From positions 144,435 to 208,434 of the forward strand of contig JBBQWR010000001.1 in the NCBI GenBank assembly GCA_038210495.1: DNA of 64,000 bases, given 5' to 3'. Position 1 is the stretch's first letter; every line of letters starts with the position of its first letter. The stretch is from JBBQWR01 sp038210495 (GTDB lineage Bacteria; Planctomycetota; Planctomycetia; Pirellulales; DATAWG01). The notes beneath the pieces are model-generated. The model had not been told where the DNA came from, did not search any database, and worked only from the letters and a program-made list of their open reading frames with translations. Positions 41,881 through 49,392 of the stretch are shown here, piece after piece. A program made the position numbers and the translations under genes.

Positions 41881-42669
41881 CGCGTACTGGACGCGAACCA
41901 AGAACAAGCCTTGCGGCGGCGCGGCGCAACCGGCGGCTTTGCGGTCGAGACCCGCGAGGACCGTGCCGGGCCAACTCTCGTCGTGAATGCCGCGGCCGAC
42001 CGAGACGAGCGTGCCCACGATGTTCCGCACCATGTGGTACAAAAAACCGTTCGCTTCAATTTCGATTTGGATTTCGCCGGGCATTGCCGCGATTGCCGAA
42101 CCGGAGCCAACTGGATTGCCCCCAAGCGCCGGCTGCCGCCGCTCGATGGTCAGTTCGCATACGGTGCGAATCGTCGTCGCGCGGATCGAACCGCTGGTTG
42201 CAAAGCTTTTGAAGTCGTGAGTTCCGACGAGAGCTTGTGCCGAGCGGCGCATCGCGTCGGCGTCGAGCCGGCGATAGACGTGCCACGAATATCGCCGCGC
42301 GAACACGTTAGTAATCGGCCCGTCTTGAATCACATATCGATAACGTTTTCGCTCGACATGTCGGATGGCGTCGAAGTCCGTCGCAACTTCTTCGATATTT
42401 AAGATTGCCACGTCCTTAGGCAATTCGGCGTTGACCGCTCGGACAATGATTTCGAGCGGCAGTTGGCAATCGGTCGTAAAGCCGACCGCTTGGCCGAGCG
42501 CATGCACCCCGGCGTCAGTGCGGCCACTGGCAGTCACGGTCACGCTCGCTTTAGTAACGCGGCCGATCGTTTCTTGCAGCGTTTGCTGGACTGTCCGCCG
42601 GCCGGGCTGAAATTGCCAGCCAAAAAAATCCGTGCCGTCGTAAGCCACCGTGAGCTTGAACGTGCGCAT
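41821..42669 (-). CDS. truA: tRNA pseudouridine(38-40) synthase with repeat-encoded tail
   Basis: Isomerises uridines 38-40 in the tRNA anticodon arm. Motifs: LTVAYDGTDFFGWQFQPG at the start, the catalytic box TASGRTDAGVHALGQAV (Asp52), FDAIRHVERKRYRYVI, GTHDFKSFATSG and EANGFLYHMVRNIVGTLVSV. The catalytic domain ends near residue 264 (FLVRVQYA). The last 18 residues (SRETGVGSREQGRGGQFT) are encoded by a family A repeat and a G-rich motif, the same kind of tail as in ArgB and the glmU-like protein. Asd lies just upstream on the same strand (42 bases). Confidence 0.95.
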   Translation of the reverse strand: MRTFKLTVAYDGTDFFGWQFQPGRRTVQQTLQETIGRVTKASVTVTASGRTDAGVHALGQAVGFTTDCQLPLEIIVRAVNAELPKDVAILNIEEVATDFDAIRHVERKRYRYVIQDGPITNVFARRYSWHVYRRLDADAMRRSAQALVGTHDFKSFATSGSIRATTIRTVCELTIERRQPALGGNPVGSGSAIAAMPGEIQIEIEANGFLYHMVRNIVGTLVSVGRGIHDESWPGTVLAGLDRKAAGCAAPPQGLFLVRVQYAGSRETGVGSREQGRGGQFT

Positions 42670-42711
42670 GCAGTATCGCGTTTTTTCTTCAGACGGCGGA
42701 TCCGAGTTGAT

Positions 42712-43731
42712 TTAAACCTTGGCCCCGGCATGGCTACGAACCAATAGCTCGGCGATCTGCACGGCGTTGGTGGCCGCCCCTTTGCGAAGATTGTCGCTCA
42801 CGCACCAAAACGCCAAGCCCGTCGGGCTGGAAAGGTCTTCGCGAATTCGACCGATGAACACCTCATCGCGCCCAGAGCATGTCTTGGGCATCGGGTACTG
42901 CTTCGCGGCCAAGTCGTCGACGACGCAAATTCCCGGCGCTTGGGAAAAAATCTCGCGGGCCTCGGCGGCCGTGATCTTCCGCTCGGTCTCGACCAAGATA
43001 CTCTCGCTGTGGCAATTCGAGACGGGCACGCGAACGCACGTCGGACAAATCTGAATCGAATCGTCCCCCATGATCTTCCGGGTCTCCAATACCATCTTCA
43101 TTTCTTCCGAGGTGTAACCGGCATAATTCTCCGACCCGATCTGCGGGATGAGATTGAAAGCAATATCGTGGGCGAACACTTGCCGTTCGTAGCCGGCGCC
43201 GCCGAGAAGGGCGCGACTGCCCGCCTCCAGTTCCGCGCTACCGCCCAGCCCAGCGCCGCTAGTGGCCTGATAGGTGCTGACAATCATTCGGCGAATCCGG
43301 CTCACATCGTGCAGCGGCTTCATGGCCACGACCATCTGGGTCGTCGAGCAATTGGGGCTGGCGATGATTCCCTTGTGCTCAAGCGCCGCCTCGGGATTCA
43401 CCTCGGGAATGACCAGCGGCACATCGTCGTTCATCCGCCAATAGCCGCTCTCGTCGACGACGACGCACCCGCGCTCGACGGCCCAGGGGACGAATTCCTT
43501 GGCGATCTCGTCGGGCGTGCTGCCGATCGCCAGACCGACGCCGTTGAACGAATCGGGCCTGAGCTCCTCAATCCGGTGCTGCCGTCCCGCGAACGTAACC
43601 GTTGAACCTGCCGATCGCCCCGACGCGAGCAGCTTGATGTGCTCGACCGGAAAATTCCGTTCCTGCAAGAGCTGCAAAATGATCCGTCCCACCGCTCCCG
43701 TGGCGCCGACAACCGCAATCGACTCAAACAC
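42712..43731 (-). CDS. asd: Aspartate-semialdehyde dehydrogenase
   Basis: Makes aspartate semialdehyde for lysine/diaminopimelate, threonine and methionine synthesis; it thus feeds the DAP used by MurE. The 339-residue chain begins FESIAVVGATGAVGRIILQL (NADP loop). The catalytic cysteine (Cys128) is in GIIASPNCSTTQMVVAMKPL. STYQATSGAGLGGSAELEAG, VRVPVSNCHSESILVETE and NLRKGAATNAVQIAELLVRS follow. The start is a GTG at 43731 with AAGGAAA about seven bases upstream; the upstream extension of the frame has no family match. Possibly co-transcribed with truA. Confidence 0.95.
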   Translation of the reverse strand: MFESIAVVGATGAVGRIILQLLQERNFPVEHIKLLASGRSAGSTVTFAGRQHRIEELRPDSFNGVGLAIGSTPDEIAKEFVPWAVERGCVVVDESGYWRMNDDVPLVIPEVNPEAALEHKGIIASPNCSTTQMVVAMKPLHDVSRIRRMIVSTYQATSGAGLGGSAELEAGSRALLGGAGYERQVFAHDIAFNLIPQIGSENYAGYTSEEMKMVLETRKIMGDDSIQICPTCVRVPVSNCHSESILVETERKITAAEAREIFSQAPGICVVDDLAAKQYPMPKTCSGRDEVFIGRIREDLSSPTGLAFWCVSDNLRKGAATNAVQIAELLVRSHAGAKV

Positions 43732-43813
43732 CGTAAATTTCCTTCTGGCGAGATTCTTCCAACAAACGAACGAAGCTCTCCAGTATAAACACGCCCTCCG
43801 CGCGGGTCGAGTC

Positions 43814-43978
43814 GATGAGCCGGCCACGAAGACGCGAAGGCACGACGATTTAGACAGGATTCACAGGATTTTCAGGATTGTTTAACGCGGCGGCTTCGCC
43901 ACCTACCATCGGCAATCTTGTAAATCCTGTTAATCCTGTCGAGTCTTTTCTACTTCGTGTTTTCGTGCCTTCGTGGTG
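43814..43978. repeat. Family F repeats (CACGAAG and ACAGGATT types), partly coding
   Basis: CACGAAGACGCGAAGGCACG at 43826-43845, CAGGATTCACAGGATTTTCA at 43856-43875, AAATCCTGTTAATCCTGTCG at 43922-43941, and CTTCGTGTTTTCGTGCCTTC at 43953-43972. The halves are complementary, so the block is a large inverted repeat. Its right half encodes the last ~15 residues of the HTTM protein (TTKARKHEVEKTRQD). Confidence 0.8.
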
Positions 43979-44955
43979 AGAGAATTGTCGCCACTCCCCT
44001 GCCCTGCCCCGGTCGCGGTTATTTGCTTTCGCTCGATCATGTTGCGGAGGAAGTCGGGCCGCACGAAGGCGAGATTGCCGATTAGCATTGCCAGGCCGAA
44101 GGTTTGCATGCCGAGAAAAATGGCGATGCCGCCGTGGACCAGCACGGCCATTGCGAGCATCAGCGGCCGCGTCAATCGTGGCCAGATGAGAACGGGATAA
44201 AACAGCTCCCAGAGCACGGCCGAGATCGTTAGAGCATTGATCAGCCGTGGCCAGCCGGCAAGCCAAGTGAGATCCACCGATTGATATTCGAGATTCGCGG
44301 CGGCGAGCCAGAGGGCCTGACCACCTAGCCACGTGCCGCCGGCCAACTTGCCCAGAGCCGAGAAAAAATAGATGACGCACATGTGAACTTGGATCAATCG
44401 GATGGCGAAATTCGCGGAGACCGTCGGCGAAAGCGGCCCCCCCTCCCCTGCCCTACGACGACGAAGCCAGGCGTCGATCGAATACTTCGCTCCGCAGGGA
44501 CCGAGCATCAGATACATCGAGAGCATGGCGTTGATGTCATCCAGGCCGAACAGCGCCTGCGGAATCAGTCGGTTGGCGTACGACACGGTGATCAGATACG
44601 CCAGCACGGCCATCACCCGGGTCATGAAACCCAGGATAAATAGTAGCAGCACCGCGAGCGCCGCGATGTGCGATATCCACAACACCGTCGGCGAGTGAAT
44701 CCAGAACAAATGGCTCCAGACGCCGACTCGACTGCCCGGCATGGCGGCCAGTGCTTCGGGAGAAACCCAACCCTTGGGGCCAAAGAAGGATTGCAAATCG
44801 AGCGACCAAACCAGATGCGTATAGAGCAGTAGGCTGCCGGCCAAAACGCGAATCAGGCACAGCGTCGTCGGATCGCTGGGCGTGAACCAAAATCGGCTCC
44901 AGCCGGTGAAACTGCTCCGGTACAGTTTACGGAAATAGTCGACAATAATTCTCAC
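43930..44955 (-). CDS. HTTM-domain membrane protein
   Basis: A 341-residue protein of the HTTM class, related to the membrane part of vitamin K-dependent gamma-carboxylase. It has six to eight hydrophobic segments: TTLCLIRVLAGSLLLYTHLV, LWISHIAALAVLLLFILGFM, AVLAYLITVSYANRLIPQAL, LIQVHMCVIYFFSALGKLAG, WLGGQALWLAAANLEYQSVD and LMLAMAVLVHGGIAIFLGMQ. SFFGPKGWVSPEAL and DDINAMLSMYLMLGPCGAKY are typical of the family. No carboxylase activity can be claimed. The last ~15 residues are repeat-encoded, and a G-rich motif is inside at 44443-44454 (RRAGEGGP). It overlaps its upstream neighbour in ATGA. Confidence 0.85.
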   Translation of the reverse strand: MRIIVDYFRKLYRSSFTGWSRFWFTPSDPTTLCLIRVLAGSLLLYTHLVWSLDLQSFFGPKGWVSPEALAAMPGSRVGVWSHLFWIHSPTVLWISHIAALAVLLLFILGFMTRVMAVLAYLITVSYANRLIPQALFGLDDINAMLSMYLMLGPCGAKYSIDAWLRRRRAGEGGPLSPTVSANFAIRLIQVHMCVIYFFSALGKLAGGTWLGGQALWLAAANLEYQSVDLTWLAGWPRLINALTISAVLWELFYPVLIWPRLTRPLMLAMAVLVHGGIAIFLGMQTFGLAMLIGNLAFVRPDFLRNMIERKQITATGAGQGSGDNSLTTKARKHEVEKTRQD

Positions 44956-45701
44956 GGCTTTGCCTCGGACGAAAGCGCTAGCGGCGTCGCCGTGAACGTG
45001 CCGAGGTCTCCGATCGCGCGGTACGACGACTTATCGTCAAGCCGGCGACCGTGCAACACGTCGTTTGGCGTGGGAATCGCGTGTACGATTAGCTTTAAGC
45101 TGACTCGCTTAGCGCCCGTGCGCCGCAAAAGCTCATCGGCGTAACTTTGAGCCATCGCTCGATACATCGATTCATCGCGCGTTGTCGCATTCGCTTCGAC
45201 GGTTTGCTCGGCGGGCGAAAGTTCCAGTTCAGAATGTCCCTCTTGGATTTCCTTTTGCAGTTCGGCCTCTTCATGCCAAATCCGATATTGATCGAACAAA
45301 TGCTCGCTGAGCATGAAGTAACGATGATAGAGCAGTCGCGGCCAATGGACGTTGAGATTGGGCAGCGTCCCTTCTTCCGCCGGTTTATTTTCATATTCGA
45401 GTCGGTAGCGAACCAAGTGGCTCGGCCCCGGATCGGGCGCGAAAAACCGGTAGCCGTGGCTCAGATCGGCGGCGTTGATGTAGGGCCGAAACGCCATGGA
45501 GACGTCTTGAGCCAAATCGCTGGGGGGAGTGGCCGCAATAATCACCGCCGATAGATGCAAAAGGACGAGAACGCTGACGACAAATCTCTTTCGGCCCGAC
45601 CAGGCTTGAGCCCCCGTCGGCAGCGGAGAATCTTCGGCATTTGACGCCGCTGGCGGGCGCCGACTCGAGTCTGGCTTTCGAGCTGTCGTCATTTTTTTCA
45701 T
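44952..45701 (-). CDS. Membrane-anchored partner of the HTTM protein
   Basis: A 249-residue protein with one membrane segment near the N-terminus (FVVSVLVLLHLSAVIIAAT, about 40-58) and a soluble remainder: MAFRPYINAADLSHGYRFFA, PDPGPSHLVRYRLEYENKPA, WPRLLYHRYFMLSEHLFDQY and SYADELLRRTGAKRVSLKLI. GYRFFAPDPGPSHLVRY is striking and probably conserved. Its stop overlaps the HTTM start (ATGA), so the two are made together; similar pairs accompany HTTM genes in other planctomycetes as far as I recall. The function is unknown. Confidence 0.8.
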   Translation of the reverse strand: MKKMTTARKPDSSRRPPAASNAEDSPLPTGAQAWSGRKRFVVSVLVLLHLSAVIIAATPPSDLAQDVSMAFRPYINAADLSHGYRFFAPDPGPSHLVRYRLEYENKPAEEGTLPNLNVHWPRLLYHRYFMLSEHLFDQYRIWHEEAELQKEIQEGHSELELSPAEQTVEANATTRDESMYRAMAQSYADELLRRTGAKRVSLKLIVHAIPTPNDVLHGRRLDDKSSYRAIGDLGTFTATPLALSSEAKP

Positions 45702-45752
45702 GGTATCCGCTCGCTAGCTCCCCTGCCCTGCCCCACAATCATAGCCCGCAAA

Positions 45753-45796
45753 ACGAAAAAACGCCCTTGCGCGGTGGATCCCACGCAAGGGCGCCC
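45753..45796 (-). terminator. Rho-independent terminator of the TIGR03000 gene
   Basis: On the minus strand, GCGCCCTTGCGTGG-type stem with a ten-base arm CGCCCTTGCG/CGCAAGGGCG (arms about 45784-45793 and 45762-45771) is followed by a run of six T (45756-45761). It lies 34 bases after the stop of 45830-46819. It is one of only two clear terminators in the window. Confidence 0.85.
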
Positions 45797-45829
45797 AAAA
45801 AATCAACTGGTTAATCGCTCATTCGCAAA

Positions 45830-46819
45830 CTAGCGGGACGAAGCGACTTCGTTGCTTGCGAAGTCGAAGGTCAGCTCGCGACTATCGCCCGCTTCGAGCG
45901 AAATCGTCTGCTGCTTGGTTTCGCCACGGCTCTTGACGACGATCGTGTAGTTGTTCCAATGGCCGCCAGCCGGCAGGTTGGTGGTGGTGAACTCACGGAC
46001 GGCGCCGGTCGAAGTGGTTTCGCGGCCGGCCAAGGTGACCTTGGCGTCGGTCGGCACATTCAGCTTCAGCACTGTCTTTTTCGAAACGGGCGCCGAAGCG
46101 GTCGCATCGATGAACGACAGGCTGCTCATCGCGCCGCCGGTTAGTTGCACGTTGCGAGTTTCGGTGACGGGCTTGCCATCGCGAACGAATTCAGCCCGGA
46201 CTTCATAAGCATACTGTTGGCCCAATTGCAAACCGCGCGAGATGTACTGGCGATCGACGCCAGTGCTCGTCGTCTGCTTGCCGTTGACGAACACGCGGGC
46301 ATCAGCCGGCACGGAGACCAGCAGCATGCCGCTATCCGAATCGACCGGGCGATAGAAAGCGCCAGGACCGGCCGGAGTCGGAGGAGTCGGCGGCGCGGAT
46401 CGCGGCGCCATAGTCGGGCTGGAGCTACCGGGCATGGCCGGACTCATTGGCATCGACGGAGTGGAATATTCCACGCCGCCCCAACTACCGCCACTCGAAC
46501 CGCCCCAAGAGCCGCCGCTGGAACCATAAGACATTTCGTATCCGCAGGAGCCGCAACAAGAGTCCCAATGGCGATGATGGCGCCAACCGCCGCCCGAGCT
46601 TCCACCGGAGGAGCCCCAGCCACCGGATGAGCCGCCCGAAGAACCCCAGCCGCCGGATGAACCACCCGAGCTTCCCCAAGATCCACCCGACGAGCCGCAG
46701 CTATCGCCGCCGCCGCCGTGGTGGAACAAGTGAGCACTCGCTTGGTTGGCATTCCAACCAATGGCGCCCACCATCACCGCTAAACCGATTGACCACTTTG
46801 TCAGCGTTGCCTTCAACAT
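45830..46819 (-). CDS. Exported TIGR03000-domain protein with Gly/Ser repeats
   Basis: A 329-residue exported protein from an ATG with GGGGAGG seven bases upstream. The signal peptide is MLKATLTKWSIGLAVMVGAI with cleavage near ASA-HL. Residues ~40-80 are tandem GGSSGGWGSS units; a Cys/His-rich patch follows (HHRHWDSCCGSCGYEM). Then a Pro/Ser/Met-rich linker and two copies of the TIGR03000 domain: GMLLVSVPADARVFVNGKQT-TSTG and LKLNVPTDAKVTLAGRETTS-TG, each ending in a beta-strand block (GQQYAYEVRAEF; NYTIVVKSRGE). TIGR03000 is a planctomycete domain of unknown role. It has its own promoter-like sequence and a strong terminator, which suggests high expression. Confidence 0.92.
   Translation of the reverse strand: MLKATLTKWSIGLAVMVGAIGWNANQASAHLFHHGGGGDSCGSSGGSWGSSGGSSGGWGSSGGSSGGWGSSGGSSGGGWRHHRHWDSCCGSCGYEMSYGSSGGSWGGSSGGSWGGVEYSTPSMPMSPAMPGSSSPTMAPRSAPPTPPTPAGPGAFYRPVDSDSGMLLVSVPADARVFVNGKQTTSTGVDRQYISRGLQLGQQYAYEVRAEFVRDGKPVTETRNVQLTGGAMSSLSFIDATASAPVSKKTVLKLNVPTDAKVTLAGRETTSTGAVREFTTTNLPAGGHWNNYTIVVKSRGETKQQTISLEAGDSRELTFDFASNEVASSR
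46583..46696. repeat. Tandem 30-base Gly/Ser/Trp-coding repeat
   Basis: About three and a half units encoding GGSSGGWGSS inside the TIGR03000 gene (minus strand), a likely site for slippage-driven length change. Low-complexity, surface-exposed sequence. Confidence 0.9.
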
Positions 46820-47174
46820 CGTTGTACCTCCCCTGTGCGGAATTAAATCAGTAGCCGATTCGCCTATACAGCCAAGATACAAACAGCGGTTAGCAATTCA
46901 AGTAGTTTGGGTAGTTTTTTCCGCCTGGAAAACAAAACGAGAATATGGAAAATATTTTGACGTCGCCGCTAAGCCGTTTGATAGATGCGGGTTGCAGACG
47001 TGACCCGAAGTCCGCAACGCCCCATCGACGTACTCAATAATACCCAAAAGAAAGTGGTTCGCGATTGCGGTAGGTTGCTCTTATTGAGCCGCTTATACTA
47101 ACCGTGCAGCACAGACCTTTCGGACTTGGCCCGACCACGGCCAAAAATGGCTGCTCGACGGATGGGGATCGCGG
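46820..47174. other. Divergent regulatory region of the TIGR03000 and rodA genes
   Basis: About 355 bases, AT-richer than the surroundings, with GTTTGGGTAGTTTTTTCCGC and AAAATATTTTGACG words near 46905-46960. It holds a promoter candidate for the minus strand (46874-46901) and a weaker TATACT box at 47094-47099 for the plus strand. No gene is visible. Confidence 0.55.
46874..46901 (-). promoter_or_regulatory. Putative promoter of the TIGR03000 gene
   Basis: On the minus strand TTGAAT (46901-46896) and TATCTT (46879-46874) are 16 bases apart, about 55 bases upstream of the ATG at 46819. Predicted by eye. Confidence 0.4.
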
Positions 47175-48314
47175 ATGGCTTGGCGCCAAATTCCTGGAAC
47201 GATTCCGCTGTTGGCGCTCGCCCTGATGGCCTGCGGATGGGTCGCGATCGCGCGTAGCGAAGAGATCGCCGACATCCCGTCGGGCACGGCCTGGCGGCAA
47301 GCCATCTGGTCGGCCGCGGCGATGGCTGTGATGTTCTCGGTGGCGGCGCCGAGTTACCGCCTGACGATCCGCATCGCCTATTTAGGGTTTGGTGTCACTG
47401 TGGTGGCCTTGGTGTCTGTCTATCTGTTCGGACCGATCAACGGCGCTCACCGCTGGATTCGCTTAGGCCCAGTCGGTTTTCAGCCGTCCGAATTCGCCAA
47501 GATCGCGGTGGTCCTGGCGCTGGCCAGATATCTGATGTATCGCGATAGCGCGTCGAGTTGGCTAGGCGTTCTGGCGCCGCTAGCGATTACGCTCGTGCCG
47601 ATTTGGCTCGTGCTGAAGGAGCCCGATCTAGGAACTTCATTGGTATTCTTGCCGGTTCTGTTCGCCATGCTTTACGCCAGCGGAGTCGGACCGCGCCGGC
47701 TGGCGGCGATAGCGGTCGTCGGGCTTCTCGCGATGCCGATGCTGTGGGGCCAGATGAGCCGGGATCAGCGCTCGCGAGTGACGGCGCTGTGGGAGCAAAG
47801 CACGCCCGGCCAATCGCCGACACCGGCCGGCTACCACCTGCATCAAGCGAAACGGATGTTCGCGCTAGGCGGGTATTTCGGCAGCGTCTTTGCCGATGAC
47901 GCGACTGCGGCTGCGGAATCGCAAGCCGATCGGCGCGTGCCCGAACCGCACACCGATTCGATTTTCAGCGTGTTTGGAGAACGATTTGGCATTGTCGGCT
48001 GCGGCGGCGTTCTGCTGCTTTACGCGTTGCTTTTATGGCGAGGTTTGACGATTGCTCAAAAGACGGGCGAGCCATTTGGGCGGCTCGTCGTCGTCGGCGT
48101 CATGGCCATGATCGGATTTCAAGTCATTATCAACACGGGCATGTTAGTGGGCCTGCTGCCGATCACCGGCTTGCCGTTGCCGCTGATGAGTTATGGAGGA
48201 TCGGGACTGCTGGCCACCGCCATCGGCTTGGGACTGGTGATGAACATCGCCGCGCGGCCGGGATACGAGATGGCGGCGCATCGGAATCGGCCGAGCCGAG
48301 CTCGCGCGGCGTAG
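47175..48314 (+). CDS. rodA: RodA/FtsW (SEDS) family peptidoglycan polymerase
   Basis: Polytopic membrane protein of the SEDS family, which polymerises glycan strands from lipid II. The 379 residues form nine to ten segments. Motifs: NGAHRWIRLGPVGFQPSEFA (WI-x-G-P-x-x-x-Q-P-S-E), LKEPDLGTSLVFLPVLFAML (the catalytic KEPDxGT aspartate), GYHLHQAKRMFALGGYFGS, PEPHTDSIFSVFGERFGIVG and GLLPITGLPLPLMSYGGSGL. The VTGxPLPLxSYGGS form is closer to RodA (elongation) than FtsW (KGLTLPLISYGG). Since ftsW is missing from the dcw cluster, this could be the only SEDS gene of the neighbourhood. No penicillin-binding protein gene is adjacent. Confidence 0.92.
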   Translation: MAWRQIPGTIPLLALALMACGWVAIARSEEIADIPSGTAWRQAIWSAAAMAVMFSVAAPSYRLTIRIAYLGFGVTVVALVSVYLFGPINGAHRWIRLGPVGFQPSEFAKIAVVLALARYLMYRDSASSWLGVLAPLAITLVPIWLVLKEPDLGTSLVFLPVLFAMLYASGVGPRRLAAIAVVGLLAMPMLWGQMSRDQRSRVTALWEQSTPGQSPTPAGYHLHQAKRMFALGGYFGSVFADDATAAAESQADRRVPEPHTDSIFSVFGERFGIVGCGGVLLLYALLLWRGLTIAQKTGEPFGRLVVVGVMAMIGFQVIINTGMLVGLLPITGLPLPLMSYGGSGLLATAIGLGLVMNIAARPGYEMAAHRNRPSRARAA

Positions 48315-48354
48315 TATTCGACATGTGGACGTTTCCACTCGCCGTAGCGACTTC

Positions 48355-49197
48355 TCAGTTCTCAGGCGACTTTTCCGTTGCCTCTTCGCGTTCTCCAAGA
48401 TTCAGCAACGATTCGAGCTTCGACCAACCGTTGTCCAGCGCGCCATCTGGCGAGAAGTGCAATCTATCCTGCTTCTTGGCGATCGCTTTGTTGAGCTTTT
48501 CGACGAGCTTCGGCTGTTCGTCGCGGAGCTTCTTGGAGATGACGCCGGTCAGATTCTCGCCCAGCTCACGGGCGGCCCAGCCTTCGAGTTTGCCCGCCTT
48601 CTTCAATTCAAATTGCGTCAACTTCAGATCGACGCCGGTGACCTTCGGCTCGACCGTGAACTGACCCAGATATTTGCCCGGCGTCCAATGCCAGGCCATT
48701 TCGCAATCGATTCGCGCTTCGACGCTACTCTCTGCTTCGCAAGTGGCGTTGAGCAACTTGACGCCGTCTTTCCATTGCTCGACACGGGCGTCGCCATGCA
48801 ACCGGGCCGAGAAGAAAATTTGCATGGCCGCACGGCCGGGCGATGTTTCGTGCAAATTGGCAATCCGCAATTTCAGTTGATGCTGCGGGTCGATGACCTC
48901 GGCTTGGTACTTTTTCCAAATCCCGTTTTTGACCTCGGTTGTATGCTTGCGGAGCTTAAGCCCGTCCCCTTGGTCGCGAAGCCGCAGGCCATCGACGACC
49001 TTCGTGGTACGGCCCCAATCCTTTTGACCTTCGAACTCATGCGGCAAGCTGTCGGCGACGATCCGCTGCGCTAGGCCGGAAAGGGTTTCTTCCAGCGCCG
49101 GCGCGGGCGAAATCGGCACCGAGTCGGCCGCGACAACCCGATGCACGCACAGAATGAGGACGGCGCCACCCAGCGCCCAGAGGCTCGATTTCGCCAT
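48355..49197 (-). CDS. Exported protein of unknown function
   Basis: A 280-residue protein with a signal peptide (MAKSSLWALGGAVLILCVHR, cleavage near VAA-DS). The mature part is beta-rich at first (LKLRKHTTEVKNGIWKKYQA, LKLRIANLHETSPGRAAMQI, FFSARLHGDARVEQWKDGVK) and ends in charged helices (ENLTGVISKKLRDEQPKLVE). I recognise no family. It is convergent with rodA (40 bases) and divergent from the NIPSNAP gene. Confidence 0.75.
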   Translation of the reverse strand: MAKSSLWALGGAVLILCVHRVVAADSVPISPAPALEETLSGLAQRIVADSLPHEFEGQKDWGRTTKVVDGLRLRDQGDGLKLRKHTTEVKNGIWKKYQAEVIDPQHQLKLRIANLHETSPGRAAMQIFFSARLHGDARVEQWKDGVKLLNATCEAESSVEARIDCEMAWHWTPGKYLGQFTVEPKVTGVDLKLTQFELKKAGKLEGWAARELGENLTGVISKKLRDEQPKLVEKLNKAIAKKQDRLHFSPDGALDNGWSKLESLLNLGEREEATEKSPEN

Positions 49198-49392
49198 CGC
49201 ATAACCCTTCGCAGTGCCGAGGGACAAATCGTCACCCGGGGTTTGTCCGATTTCGCCGTCCGCATGTCAATATCATTGAAGGACTCGCGCCGATGGCTAA
49301 AATACACGCTGTCGCGGCAGTCAACGAAAGCATCAATCGCTTTCCCCTCGCGCCGGTTAGGCGTCGAGATCCCCATTTCGCGGAGAATTTCC

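Noticed and set aside
41702..41974. A 90-residue N-terminal extension of the glycosyltransferase
   Set aside because: The stretch is made of repeats and antisense of truA; MRIAHV at 41701 is the family start.
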